Assembly (NCBI GenBank): GCA_016214905.1
Contig: JACRMQ010000008.1
Span: forward strand, 62,001-126,000
Origin: Ignavibacteriales bacterium
GTDB taxonomy: Bacteria > Bacteroidota > Ignavibacteria > UBA10030 > SZUA-254
Direction: 5' to 3'
DNA length: 64,000 nucleotides
The number at the start of each line of letters is the position of its first letter. The stretch's first letter is position 1. Under the pieces are notes generated by a model that did not search any database, was not told where the DNA came from, and worked only from the letters and a program-made list of their open reading frames with translations. Made by a program: the position numbers and the translations under genes. Shown here one piece after another: positions 45,748 to 54,561 of the stretch.

Positions 45748-48117
45748 TTACAATGAACTCGTATTTATTTTCATCACAGCCGCAATTTGCCCGAGTGAAA
45801 TACCTCCATCATTCGGCGGCACCCGCTGATGCCAATAAGGTTTGAATCCTTCTGAGGTTAATCTGTGCACAGCTCTTTCCGTTAAATATTTATTCTGAAA
45901 ACAACCGCCCGAAAGAGCTATACGTTTCTCTCCGATTCGCTTTCCGATATCGACGATCATCTCAATCAGTGTGTTGTGAAATTTTGCGGAGATGGCGGCA
46001 ACATCTATTTTCCGTTTCACATCTTCGAGAATGTTAATGATTAAGGGTCCCCAGTCAATTATGATTTTGGAATCCGATCGATGATTCGACTCGTCGGGAT
46101 CGAGGATTTCGGATTTATTTATTGGATATTCGATATTCAATATTCGATATTTGTAAGTTTCCTCAGTTTGCAAATCTTTAATCGCCCATTCTAATTCCAT
46201 CGCTGCTTTACCTTCGAATGAAACTTGCTGAGAAATTCCGATTATTGACGCCACAGCATCAAAAAGTCGTCCAGCGCTCGATGTTACAGGTGAATTGATT
46301 CCTTTCTTCATCATTGTTGACAAATTATGAAGCTCTGATTTACTGAACGATTTGATTGTTTGCAAATAATCATGGCAAATAAAATCATCACCGAATAATT
46401 CATACAAAATTCCAACGGCTGTCCGACGCGGTTCTTTAATCGCTTTCCACCCACCTGGGAGTTTGAAATTCCGGAAAGTTGCAATCCGTTCGTATGATTT
46501 TTCATTTGTCAATAAAAATTCTCCTCCCCAAATTGTTCCATCAGTTCCATAACCCGAACCGTCCCACGACACACCTAAGACTTCACCTTCAATTTTATTT
46601 TCGGCAACACACGACATTATATGCGCATAATGATGCTGAATTTGATTCAGCGTAATTTTACTTTTTTTAGCATATTGCGTCGACATGTAATCCGGATGAA
46701 GATCTGAAACAATTGAGGATGGCGTTGCTCGGTAAAGAAGTTGAAAGTCGTGTATGACCCGTTCAAATGCTGAATATGCGTCAGTCGTTTCAAGATCACC
46801 AATATGCTGGCTTATAAAAACATTTTCACCGGAATAAAGTGCAACGGAATTTTTTAAGTGCGCACCAACGGCAAGTATAGATCGGTTGGATGAATTGTTG
46901 TGTCGGATGGGAAGTGGAGCATAACCACGTGCCCGCCGCACAACCATCCCGCGTCCCGCCATGACGCGAACTATTGAATCATCTACATGTCGAACAATAG
47001 GTCGGTTGTGTACAAGAAAATAATCTGCGATACAGGATAATTTATCAACTGCATCTTTTTCGTTTATGCAAATCGGTTCATCCGAATAGTTTCCGCTTGT
47101 TGCTACAACCGGAGATCCAAGTTCGTTCATCAATATATGATGCAGTGGCGTGTATGGGAGCATTATACCGAGATAAGAATTGTTCGGAGCGACAGAAATT
47201 GCAATGTTAGATATTTGATGTTCGATCTTCATTGTGGGAAATGTTGCCTGCGATGTGCGCTTCAGAAGTACTATTGGAGACTCCGGCGAGAGAAGAAGCC
47301 GTTCTTCAAGTACACTGACTTCACAATCTTGTTTAATCATTTCTAATGATGGATACATGAGAGCGAAAGGTTTTTCTTCGCGGTTCTTTCGTTCCCTCAA
47401 ACGACGAACTGCATCGTCATTTCTAGCATCAACCATAAGATGAAAACCGCCAATACCTTTTATTGCAACGATTTTCCCTGCCTCTATTTGCTTAACTGCC
47501 ATCAAAATAGCTGCGTGATTATCTGATATTTTATTCCCACGTTCATTCCAAAATTCTATATGCGGACCACACTTTGGGCACGCATTGGGTTGAGCATGGA
47601 ATCGCCGGTTGAGCGGGTCTTCATATTCACTCAAACATTCGTCGCACATTTTAAAACTTTTCATCGAAGTATTCTGCCGGTCGTACGGAAGATTTTCGAT
47701 AATTGAAAAACGTGGACCACAGTTGGTGCAATTGGTGAACGGATAGAGATAACGGCGGTTTTGCGGATTAAACAGTTCCTTTATGCAATCATGACAAGAG
47801 GCAATATCAGGCAGTACGATTGCAGATATTTCGCCAGATTCATTGCTTTTTCTGATTTCGAAATTTGTATATCCCACCGGATCAAGATATGAATACTCTA
47901 AACTATGAATCGAAGAGTGTTGTGGCTTTTCATTAGCAATCCGTAAAACAAATTTTTCCAAAACATCTTTCGATCCTTCGACTTCGATTAATACCCCCTG
48001 TGTTGAATTCATCACCCAACCACACAGCCGAGACTCCATGGCAAGGCGGTAAATGAACGGACGAAATCCAACGCCCTGTACAGCTCCGCGCACAATAATA
48101 TGCACTCTGTGTATCAT
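45748..48117 (-). CDS. hypF: Carbamoyltransferase HypF
   Basis: 789 residues from the ATG at 48117, which overlaps the hypB stop as ATGA; the open frame upstream is the shifted end of hypB. Domains in order are acylphosphatase (HIIVRGAVQGVGFRPFIYR), two zinc fingers (CHDC-x18-CTNC, CDEC-x18-CPKC), a YrdC-like domain (GKIVAIKGIGGFHLMVDA, VVATSGNYSDEP) and a Kae1-like domain (HHYAHIMSC, SWDGSGYGTDG, LSGGCFQN). It makes thiocarboxamide on HypE from carbamoyl phosphate. Confidence 0.97.
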   Translation of the reverse strand: MIHRVHIIVRGAVQGVGFRPFIYRLAMESRLCGWVMNSTQGVLIEVEGSKDVLEKFVLRIANEKPQHSSIHSLEYSYLDPVGYTNFEIRKSNESGEISAIVLPDIASCHDCIKELFNPQNRRYLYPFTNCTNCGPRFSIIENLPYDRQNTSMKSFKMCDECLSEYEDPLNRRFHAQPNACPKCGPHIEFWNERGNKISDNHAAILMAVKQIEAGKIVAIKGIGGFHLMVDARNDDAVRRLRERKNREEKPFALMYPSLEMIKQDCEVSVLEERLLLSPESPIVLLKRTSQATFPTMKIEHQISNIAISVAPNNSYLGIMLPYTPLHHILMNELGSPVVATSGNYSDEPICINEKDAVDKLSCIADYFLVHNRPIVRHVDDSIVRVMAGRGMVVRRARGYAPLPIRHNNSSNRSILAVGAHLKNSVALYSGENVFISQHIGDLETTDAYSAFERVIHDFQLLYRATPSSIVSDLHPDYMSTQYAKKSKITLNQIQHHYAHIMSCVAENKIEGEVLGVSWDGSGYGTDGTIWGGEFLLTNEKSYERIATFRNFKLPGGWKAIKEPRRTAVGILYELFGDDFICHDYLQTIKSFSKSELHNLSTMMKKGINSPVTSSAGRLFDAVASIIGISQQVSFEGKAAMELEWAIKDLQTEETYKYRILNIEYPINKSEILDPDESNHRSDSKIIIDWGPLIINILEDVKRKIDVAAISAKFHNTLIEMIVDIGKRIGEKRIALSGGCFQNKYLTERAVHRLTSEGFKPYWHQRVPPNDGGISLGQIAAVMKINTSSL

Positions 48118-48764
48118 TTTGATAAGTGCTGAAGAATCCAACCGCACCAGAGTTCTATACCCGCGCCGGTTGTGCAGGATGTTTCGAATATTTCGAGTTT
48201 CGGATTTATCTGCAACGCGTTTTTCCTTAATTCTTGTAAACTGCAATTGACATAAGGAAGTAAATCGACCTTGTTGATGATAAGAACCGATGCGTTACGG
48301 AACATAGCTGGATACTTTAAAGGTTTATCGTCCCCTTCGGTTGTGCTGATGACAACCACTTTCATATCTTCACCCAAATCGTAATTAGCTGGACAAACAA
48401 GATTGCCCACGTTTTCAATTACAAGGAGGTCTAAATTTTCGATACCAATTTTAACCATCGCGTCTCTTATCAATGGTGCGTCCAAATGACATCCCCCGCG
48501 CGTAACAATCTGGACAACCGGAACTCCGTGCCGGGCAATGCGTTGCGCGTCGAAATCGGTTTGTACATCCCCCTCTATCACACTAAGTTTTATTTTATCC
48601 TTAAGGTGATCTATTGTTTGCTCCAGGATACTAGTTTTGCCAGATCCGGGTGAGCTGACGAGATTGAGAGTGAGGATTTTGTTCTCTTTTAATAAAGTTC
48701 TATTTATATTTGCAATTTCGTCATTCTTTTCAAGAACTTTTCGTTCAATCGTTATAACGCTCAT
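48114..48764 (-). CDS. hypB: Hydrogenase nickel-insertion GTPase HypB
   Basis: 216 residues from the ATG at 48764; a TTG at 48776 overlapping the hypA stop is a less likely start. SIMIBI GTPase motifs: P-loop LVSSPGSGKTS, EGDVQTD, the nickel/zinc site RGGCHLDAP, ENVGNLVCP, and INKVDLLPY. The N-terminus has no His-rich nickel-storage stretch. It delivers nickel to the large subunit together with HypA. Confidence 0.96.
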   Translation of the reverse strand: MSVITIERKVLEKNDEIANINRTLLKENKILTLNLVSSPGSGKTSILEQTIDHLKDKIKLSVIEGDVQTDFDAQRIARHGVPVVQIVTRGGCHLDAPLIRDAMVKIGIENLDLLVIENVGNLVCPANYDLGEDMKVVVISTTEGDDKPLKYPAMFRNASVLIINKVDLLPYVNCSLQELRKNALQINPKLEIFETSCTTGAGIELWCGWILQHLSK

Positions 48765-48772
48765 AATTCTTC

Positions 48773-49117
48773 TCAATCTTCCAATTCAATTTGTACTATT
48801 TGAAGTTCCCTGCCGGAAATTATTTTAATATCGCTGCTATGGCATTTCTCACAAAAAAATATTCCATACTCCAATCGTGAATTGTAATTACAAAAATTGC
48901 ATTCTGCCGAAATTGGAATTGTTTGGATGAAGAGCTTTGCTCCTCCAAGCGGTGTGTTGTGAACAAGCGATGAGAAACAAAATTCAAGCGAATCGCATAC
49001 GATTCCGCTCATCTCGCCAATTTTGAGAATGATTGATCTTACTCTGTTTTCATCTTCTGATTGAACATGCTCATGAACAATATCGAGAATATTTTTCGCT
49101 ACAGACATTTCGTGCAT
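48773..49117 (-). CDS. hypA: Nickel metallochaperone HypA
   Basis: 114 residues starting MHEMSVA, with the nickel-binding His2 and Glu3 in place, so the start is certain. The zinc site is CNFC and CEKC separated by a beta-hairpin. It passes nickel to the hydrogenase large subunit with HypB. It is the first of the tight hypA-hypB-hypF set and lies 140 bp downstream of the maturation protease. Confidence 0.97.
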   Translation of the reverse strand: MHEMSVAKNILDIVHEHVQSEDENRVRSIILKIGEMSGIVCDSLEFCFSSLVHNTPLGGAKLFIQTIPISAECNFCNYNSRLEYGIFFCEKCHSSDIKIISGRELQIVQIELED

Positions 49118-49257
49118 ATGATTTTATTTTACAATAAGTAAGCCACCTAAAATGCCTCCGTTTTGACGATTTCAGGGGATTTTTAAAGTTTTTGCAGATT
49201 GTTTTTCAGATTAATGTAATGAAAAGAAGGGCGTTTCTCAACTATGAAAGAATGGAA

Positions 49258-49740
49258 TCAACATTTCCCAGCGAGCAATTCAGAAAGAATGGCAGAACCG
49301 GTTTCGACAAATTGGGGAAATGATTCTTGAATCGGTTCGCTCAGCCCTTCTTTGATATCATACGGGGGGATAATTTCCATTGCAAGTATTCTGATAATTT
49401 TTGGAAACTTTATTTTCATTTCTTCTGCAAGTTGAAACACTTCCGGAAGCCCCATGTAATGCGGAGAAATTGCCACGACATTTTTGAATTGTTCTTTCGA
49501 TAGTTCGAGTATATATCCGGGTGGATGCGCCTTAGTAACAACAGCATCAAGAAGTAAAACCGATTCGTAACCTTCCAGTATTTCCATAATTTCGAAACCC
49601 GAAACAGCGGCTTCAACAACATCTACTTTATCGTGAAATAAGATTTTCAGTTCACGCGCGGCAAGAAGTCCTACGGCATCGTCTCCGAGAATATCATTCC
49701 CCAATCCAAGAACTAAAACTGTACTTAATCGGTCGATCAT
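49258..49740 (-). CDS. [NiFe] hydrogenase C-terminal maturation protease
   Basis: 160 residues, normal for the HyaD/HybD/HycI/FrcD family. It shows VLGLGNDILGDDAVG with the Glu/Asp nickel-contacting residue, LLLDAV with the conserved Asp, and SPHYMGLPEVFQLA with the His. It removes the tail of the large subunit precursor after nickel is inserted. It follows the large subunit gene by 79 bp that contain a terminator-like hairpin. Confidence 0.94.
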   Translation of the reverse strand: MIDRLSTVLVLGLGNDILGDDAVGLLAARELKILFHDKVDVVEAAVSGFEIMEILEGYESVLLLDAVVTKAHPPGYILELSKEQFKNVVAISPHYMGLPEVFQLAEEMKIKFPKIIRILAMEIIPPYDIKEGLSEPIQESFPQFVETGSAILSELLAGKC

Positions 49741-49762
49741 TTTTTGCGCACACTATTAATAT

Positions 49763-49794
49763 AAAAAAGTAGAGCGACGAATACCGCCGCTCTA
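49763..49794 (-). terminator. Terminator or attenuator after the hydrogenase large subunit gene
   Basis: On the minus strand TAGAGCG, an 11-base loop and CGCTCTA form a 7-bp perfect stem followed by CTTTTTTAT. It sits between the large subunit stop and the protease start, so partial termination here would give high levels of structural subunits and lower levels of protease and Hyp proteins. Confidence 0.65.
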
Positions 49795-49819
49795 TCGAAT
49801 TAAAGATAGTAAATTATTT

Positions 49820-51283
49820 TTAATTTCTTTTTATTTCTTGAATGATTTCTCCGTCTTTATTTCTGATATTCACGACGAGCGGCATTTGTCCGGGAAGTGT
49901 ATGCGTTGCACATCCAAAGCATGGGTCGTAAGCGCGAAACGCCATCTCAACGGTATTCAGAATACCGTCGGTGACTGTTGTTCCTTTTTTAATAAGACCT
50001 CGTGCCGCTTTATTGATTGATAATGAGATGGGGGCATAATTGTTAGTTGTACCTACAATCAGGTTAGCTTTTCTCAAAATACCTTTTTCGTCAGTGATAT
50101 AATGGTGAGTAAGTGTACCGCGCGGAGCTTCCACAATCCCAACTCCTTCTGTGGGTGTTGCGGTTGGGATTGCACGAATATTCGTCCCGGTTATTTCCGG
50201 ATCGCGCACCAGATCAAGAGCCATTTCTGCGGCGCTGAGTAATTCGATGGTTCGCGCCCAGTGAGTTGCAAGCGTTGCGTGAACCGGTTTACCGCCTAAA
50301 GTTTTATACATTCTATCATATTCTTCTTGAGCAGCAGGTGTGGGCATTCCATCGGCAGCGTTCAAACGAGAAAGAGGAGTTGCGCGGTAAATACCGCTAT
50401 CTTTTCCTTCCACGAATCCTTTCCAGCCGACCTTTTTAAGAAACGGGAATTTCAAATATGTCCATGGTTCAACATGTTCTGAAACAACATCGAGATAATC
50501 ATTCGGTGAATACTTAACAAATTCTTTCCCGTCCGGATCAACTACGCGGACCTTTCCATCGTAAAAATTGACACGGTTTTTCTCATCTACCAATCCCATA
50601 GAATAAATCTTCATTGAAAACATATCAGATAATATCAGATCAACATAAGCTTTATTCTTTAGTACAATATCATTGAACACTTGAATCGTGAATTTCCCGA
50701 AATCAACGAACCATTTACAATGTTCTTCAATCAGTTTTCGTTCTTCTTCATTTATCCCTTTGCTTACACCACCGGGCAGTGAAGTAACCTGATGAGTATT
50801 TTTTCCTCCGAGTATTTTAATCACTTCCTGAGTTCGCCTTCTCATTTCGATAACTTTTCCACCGACTTCCAAACCAACTTTTGCAACAACACCGAGAATA
50901 TTACGTTGTGCTTTGGGAGCGTCGGGACCAACAACAAAATCAGGACCTCCTAACGCGTAGAAATGTGTTGTATGATCGCCGGCGTAGAATACATTATATA
51001 ATAATTCGCGGAGCTTCTTGGCTGTCGGAGGTATTTCCACATGGAAAACAGCATCGCACGCTTTTGCAGAAGCCATGTGGTGCGCTTCAGGACAAACACC
51101 ACAAATACGCGTTGTAATGCGGGGCATTTCTTCAACCGGTCTGCCGACGCAGAATTGCTCAAAACCGCGAAGCTCCGGAATCTGGAAATAAGTGTTAGCT
51201 ACTTCACCATCGTCGTTCAAGAAGATGTCGATTTTACCGTGTCCTTCTAAACGTGTTATCGGATCAATTTTAATTTGTTTCAT
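49820..51283 (-). CDS. mvhA: [NiFe] hydrogenase large (catalytic) subunit, group 3 type
   Basis: 487 residues. The four nickel-ligand cysteines are in place: C61-x2-C64 (RICGVCPEAHH) and C455-x2-C458 (DPCFGCATH). After His461 a 26-residue C-terminal tail remains (TLPGQMPL...), the piece removed by the maturation protease. TRLEGHGKIDI at the N-terminus and LPGGVSKGI are typical. Overall style, including the cytoplasmic partner subunits without Tat signal, matches group 3 (MvhA / HoxH-like) bidirectional enzymes. It overlaps the small subunit gene by 4 bp. Precise subgroup needs a tree. Confidence 0.93.
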   Translation of the reverse strand: MKQIKIDPITRLEGHGKIDIFLNDDGEVANTYFQIPELRGFEQFCVGRPVEEMPRITTRICGVCPEAHHMASAKACDAVFHVEIPPTAKKLRELLYNVFYAGDHTTHFYALGGPDFVVGPDAPKAQRNILGVVAKVGLEVGGKVIEMRRRTQEVIKILGGKNTHQVTSLPGGVSKGINEEERKLIEEHCKWFVDFGKFTIQVFNDIVLKNKAYVDLILSDMFSMKIYSMGLVDEKNRVNFYDGKVRVVDPDGKEFVKYSPNDYLDVVSEHVEPWTYLKFPFLKKVGWKGFVEGKDSGIYRATPLSRLNAADGMPTPAAQEEYDRMYKTLGGKPVHATLATHWARTIELLSAAEMALDLVRDPEITGTNIRAIPTATPTEGVGIVEAPRGTLTHHYITDEKGILRKANLIVGTTNNYAPISLSINKAARGLIKKGTTVTDGILNTVEMAFRAYDPCFGCATHTLPGQMPLVVNIRNKDGEIIQEIKRN

Positions 51284-52245
51284 ATTTTATCAACCCTCTT
51301 TAAAATAGAGTGAGCCATCGAAAATCGATAGAATGTTCCGAGCGGATCGGCGATTTGATTTAATATTTCATCGATCTCGTTCGGATCTTGTGAATCAACT
51401 ACAGAACTGAGTGCGCTTACCATTTTTGCGCCTTGATCTACAACATTCGGAGGCGCACCATAACAACCGCGGCAAGGCATATTCGCTTTTGTGCAAAGCG
51501 CTCCGCAACCGCTCCGCGTTGCAGGACCCATACAAATAATCCCCTGATCGAGAAGGCATTCGTTCGGATCCGGTAATATTTCGTACGGTCTGAAGAATTT
51601 TTTTATTTTTTTCTCTTTACGCTCCCGCGGACATTCATCGCAGCATGTTTTGTCATCGGCGCCGAGAACAGATCCTTTTGGCGGTAGCGGTTTGCCGCTC
51701 AAGATATATTCGATGACGTTCCATATTTGAAACGGCTGAGGAGGACAACCCGGTACGTAATAATCGACATCGATAACCTGATCGAGTGATTTTACAGTTC
51801 CCCACATTTCCGGAATTTCTATTTCACCTTCCGGCATTTTGGTGTGTGTTTGCGGATAGACGCCACCGTTCAAACTGACAGTTGAAGGGGAATCTTTGTA
51901 AACCCATTTCAATATTGCGTCTTTTGTTGTGAGGTTCGCTAAAGCCGGAATACAGCCTTCGTGCGCGCATGAACCGAATGCAACGAGCGCTTTAGATTTC
52001 GCACGAAGAAGATGAGCAAGTTCGGCATTTTCCGAATTTCGTATAGCACCGTTGAACAAACAAAGATCGATGCTCTTGTCTTCCATTTTTCTAACATCAT
52101 CATACTTAAAATCCATGGCGACGGGCCAAAATACGATATCGAAAGCGTTTGCCACATCGAGAATTTTTTCCTGGATATCCAGCACAGCTATTTCACAACC
52201 ACCGCAACTCGATGCCCAGTACAATGCTAATTTTGGTTTTGCCAT
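51280..52245 (-). CDS. mvhG: [NiFe] hydrogenase small subunit, MvhG-like
   Basis: 321 residues. Proximal-cluster ligands: YWASSCGGCEIAV, FGSCAHEGCIPA and VPGCPPQPFQI. The C-terminal half has more cysteines (TCCDECPRER, CMGPATRSGCGALC, CRGCYGAPP) that hold further [4Fe-4S] clusters, as in F420-nonreducing (MvhG) and related group 3 enzymes. No Tat signal, so it is cytoplasmic. It carries electrons between the nickel site and MvhD or the NuoG/HdrA-type partner. Its gene is 45 bp after mvhD. Confidence 0.92.
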   Translation of the reverse strand: MAKPKLALYWASSCGGCEIAVLDIQEKILDVANAFDIVFWPVAMDFKYDDVRKMEDKSIDLCLFNGAIRNSENAELAHLLRAKSKALVAFGSCAHEGCIPALANLTTKDAILKWVYKDSPSTVSLNGGVYPQTHTKMPEGEIEIPEMWGTVKSLDQVIDVDYYVPGCPPQPFQIWNVIEYILSGKPLPPKGSVLGADDKTCCDECPRERKEKKIKKFFRPYEILPDPNECLLDQGIICMGPATRSGCGALCTKANMPCRGCYGAPPNVVDQGAKMVSALSSVVDSQDPNEIDEILNQIADPLGTFYRFSMAHSILKRVDKI

Positions 52246-52290
52246 ATTGAGTTCCTTTATATTCTCTTTTCAAATTCAGAATCTGAACGT

Positions 52291-52740
52291 TTAAACAGTA
52301 ACGGGATTTTCTACGCGATCACCTTGACCGATTCTTTTTCTCCAATCAAGCGGTCCAAGAGAACGGATAGTCTCTGTGAACGTTGTAGTTACCTCCTGAA
52401 ATTTATCTCCTTCAGCGGCAGATATCCATTCGAGACGGAGCCGTTTCTCATCAATTCCGTACGCTTGCATAATTTTTTTCATAAGATGAGCACGTCTCAG
52501 AGTTTTATAATTTCCCTCAGCATAATGGCAGTCACCCGGATGGCAACCGCCTATCAGCACTCCATCGGCTCCAAGATCGAATGCCTTCATAATAAACGTT
52601 GGATCCACGCGGCCGCTGCACATCGTGCGGATCACTCTGATGTTTGCCGGAGATTTCAGGCGCGAAACACCGGCGAGGTCTGCACCGGTATACGTGCACC
52701 AATTACAGAGAAATGCTACTATTCTTGGTTCAAATCCCAT
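52291..52740 (-). CDS. mvhD: MvhD-type electron-transfer subunit
   Basis: 149 residues with the full MvhD signature: CNWCTYTGADLAGVSRL, RTMCSGRVDP, and GADGVLIGGCHPGDCHY. MvhD holds a [2Fe-2S] cluster and docks a hydrogenase or formate dehydrogenase onto HdrA. Its presence here is strong evidence that the hydrogenase delivers electrons to an HdrA-like protein, and the HdrA C-terminal half is encoded just upstream (42 bp). Confidence 0.95.
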   Translation of the reverse strand: MGFEPRIVAFLCNWCTYTGADLAGVSRLKSPANIRVIRTMCSGRVDPTFIMKAFDLGADGVLIGGCHPGDCHYAEGNYKTLRRAHLMKKIMQAYGIDEKRLRLEWISAAEGDKFQEVTTTFTETIRSLGPLDWRKRIGQGDRVENPVTV

Positions 52741-52782
52741 ATTCGTTGCTCCATTTCAGTTTTCATTGTTTACTAATAATAT

Positions 52783-54546
52783 TTAAATTTCGAGCAGCCC
52801 TTCAAGCTCGGCAAAAATTTGCGCATCCGAAAATCCTTTGCCTGTTATTGCCGATGCCGGGCATGCTGCTACACATGTACCGCATCCCTTACATAACACA
52901 TCGTTGACCTGAGATATTTTTTTATCAGAAATAAAATCTATTGCTGAGTAAGGACATAGGTTGTTACACATTCTGCATCCGGCGCAATATTTCTCATCGA
53001 TGAATGCGCGAACAGGATCGATATCAACTTCACCTTTGGCGATAATAGATAGAATTCTCGCCGCGGCTGAGCTCGCCTGTGCAACCGTATCGGGAATATC
53101 TTTTGGTCCCTGAGCGCATCCGGCAATGTATATCCCGTCGCTCATGGTGGATGTAGGATCTAATTTCGGATGACGTTCAAGGAAAAATCCGTCGGGACTC
53201 TTACTGATAGAGAATATTTTGCGTATCGCTTCAATATCGTGACGCGGTTCTATAGCGTTGCACAAAACAACCATATCGACAGGAACCTCTCTGAACTTTC
53301 CGATGAGTGTATCTTCGCAACGAATGAGAAGCGATCCATCACCGTTGGAGCCGTGACTGCGTTCCACAACTTCGGCCGCTTTTCCACGAATCATCGTTAT
53401 CCCTTCATCCAACAGTCGGCTGTAGAATTCTTCGTACCCTTTTCCGAACGCGCGCATATCGATGTAAAATTGGTAGATAGCCGCATCGGTTCTGTCGTGA
53501 ACTAAATGCGCGAATTTAAGTGCATACATGCAGCACACACGCGAACAGTACGGATGGTTTTCAACATCACGTGAACCTATACAGTGAATTATGCCGACTG
53601 ATCTGGGTTGGTTCCCATTTTTCATTACAACTTTTCCACTGGTTGGACCGGTTGAATTCAATATTGCTTCAAACTCGAGAGACGAATAAACATTATCGAG
53701 TCGTCCGTAACCAAACTGCGCAAGTTTTGAAGCATCGAAAAGATCGTAGCCGGTTGCGAGCAAAACCTGTCCGGCATCAATTTCAACAATTTCATCTTCC
53801 ATTTTATAATTGATCGCCTGCGGTTCGCATACCTTTGCACATGTTTGACACCCGCCGGTTTCAAAATAGATACAAGACTCGGTATCGATTACCGGAACCC
53901 GCGGAACGGCTTGCAGTGTCGGCACGCTTATCGGAGTTTTCACACCAAGTGTAAATTCAGGTTTCTTGCCTTTATAATCTTCGACAACCATTTTAATATG
54001 ACCGGTTGGACACACATGAGCGCAAGCGCCGCATACAATACACGCATCCGAACGTTCACCGAACGGCAGAACAACTTTCCGTTTTATACCGCGGCTTTCG
54101 AAGCCGAGCACCGATGCTTTAACCAGATCGCGGCAAACATTCACGCACAAGCCACATAAAATGCAGGCCTCTGTCGCTTCATCTTTCTCCAGACTTTCGA
54201 ACCGGGGTTTTTCAACCCCCAATCGTTGGGCCATCTCTTTAACAACTTTAACATTGGGCCAGCGCGACAGCATCAATTCCATTATAACTTTTCTGATCCA
54301 TTTGACCTTGTCGGAATTTGTCAAAACACTTATACCATCCCGGACCGGATAGTTGCATGCCGTAACAAGACGGCTCCTTTTCCCACGAACCACCTCAACG
54401 CTGCACAATCTGCATACTCCATAAGGTTCAATAAGATCCGAATAGCACATCGTTGGGATCCAAACACCTGCTTTTTCGGCCGCTTGAACTATTGTGGTAT
54501 CTTCCACAACTTGAATTTCTATTCCATCTATTTTTACATTTACCAT
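52783..54546 (-). CDS. NuoG N-terminal ferredoxin domain fused to C-terminal half of HdrA
   Basis: 587 residues. Residues 1-80 form a [2Fe-2S] domain of NuoG/HydA type (C34, C45, C48, C64). The usual next His-Cys cluster is missing (SRWPNVKVV instead of HPLDCxxC). Two [4Fe-4S] motifs follow: C128-x2-C131-x2-C134-x3-C138 and C169...C179. From about residue 205 the sequence is HdrA from its mid-linker onward: LQAVPRVPVID, C225-x7-C233-x2-C236-x3-C240, the second FAD-contact ATGYDLF, IGSRD, AGCAQGPKDIPDTVAQASSAAA, and two C-terminal ferredoxin motifs (C521...C531, C552...C562). The GxGxxG half of HdrA is absent and is encoded separately at 61058-61915. Predicted central electron hub between NuoEF, MvhD and hydrogenase. 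Fusion is seen directly; function is inferred. Confidence 0.88.
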   Translation of the reverse strand: MVNVKIDGIEIQVVEDTTIVQAAEKAGVWIPTMCYSDLIEPYGVCRLCSVEVVRGKRSRLVTACNYPVRDGISVLTNSDKVKWIRKVIMELMLSRWPNVKVVKEMAQRLGVEKPRFESLEKDEATEACILCGLCVNVCRDLVKASVLGFESRGIKRKVVLPFGERSDACIVCGACAHVCPTGHIKMVVEDYKGKKPEFTLGVKTPISVPTLQAVPRVPVIDTESCIYFETGGCQTCAKVCEPQAINYKMEDEIVEIDAGQVLLATGYDLFDASKLAQFGYGRLDNVYSSLEFEAILNSTGPTSGKVVMKNGNQPRSVGIIHCIGSRDVENHPYCSRVCCMYALKFAHLVHDRTDAAIYQFYIDMRAFGKGYEEFYSRLLDEGITMIRGKAAEVVERSHGSNGDGSLLIRCEDTLIGKFREVPVDMVVLCNAIEPRHDIEAIRKIFSISKSPDGFFLERHPKLDPTSTMSDGIYIAGCAQGPKDIPDTVAQASSAAARILSIIAKGEVDIDPVRAFIDEKYCAGCRMCNNLCPYSAIDFISDKKISQVNDVLCKGCGTCVAACPASAITGKGFSDAQIFAELEGLLEI

Positions 54547-54561
54547 AGCTGCTCCTGTTGA

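Noticed and set aside
48118-48246. N-terminal extension of HypF
   Set aside because: The acylphosphatase domain starts directly after the ATG at 48117; the extension overlaps hypB in another frame.
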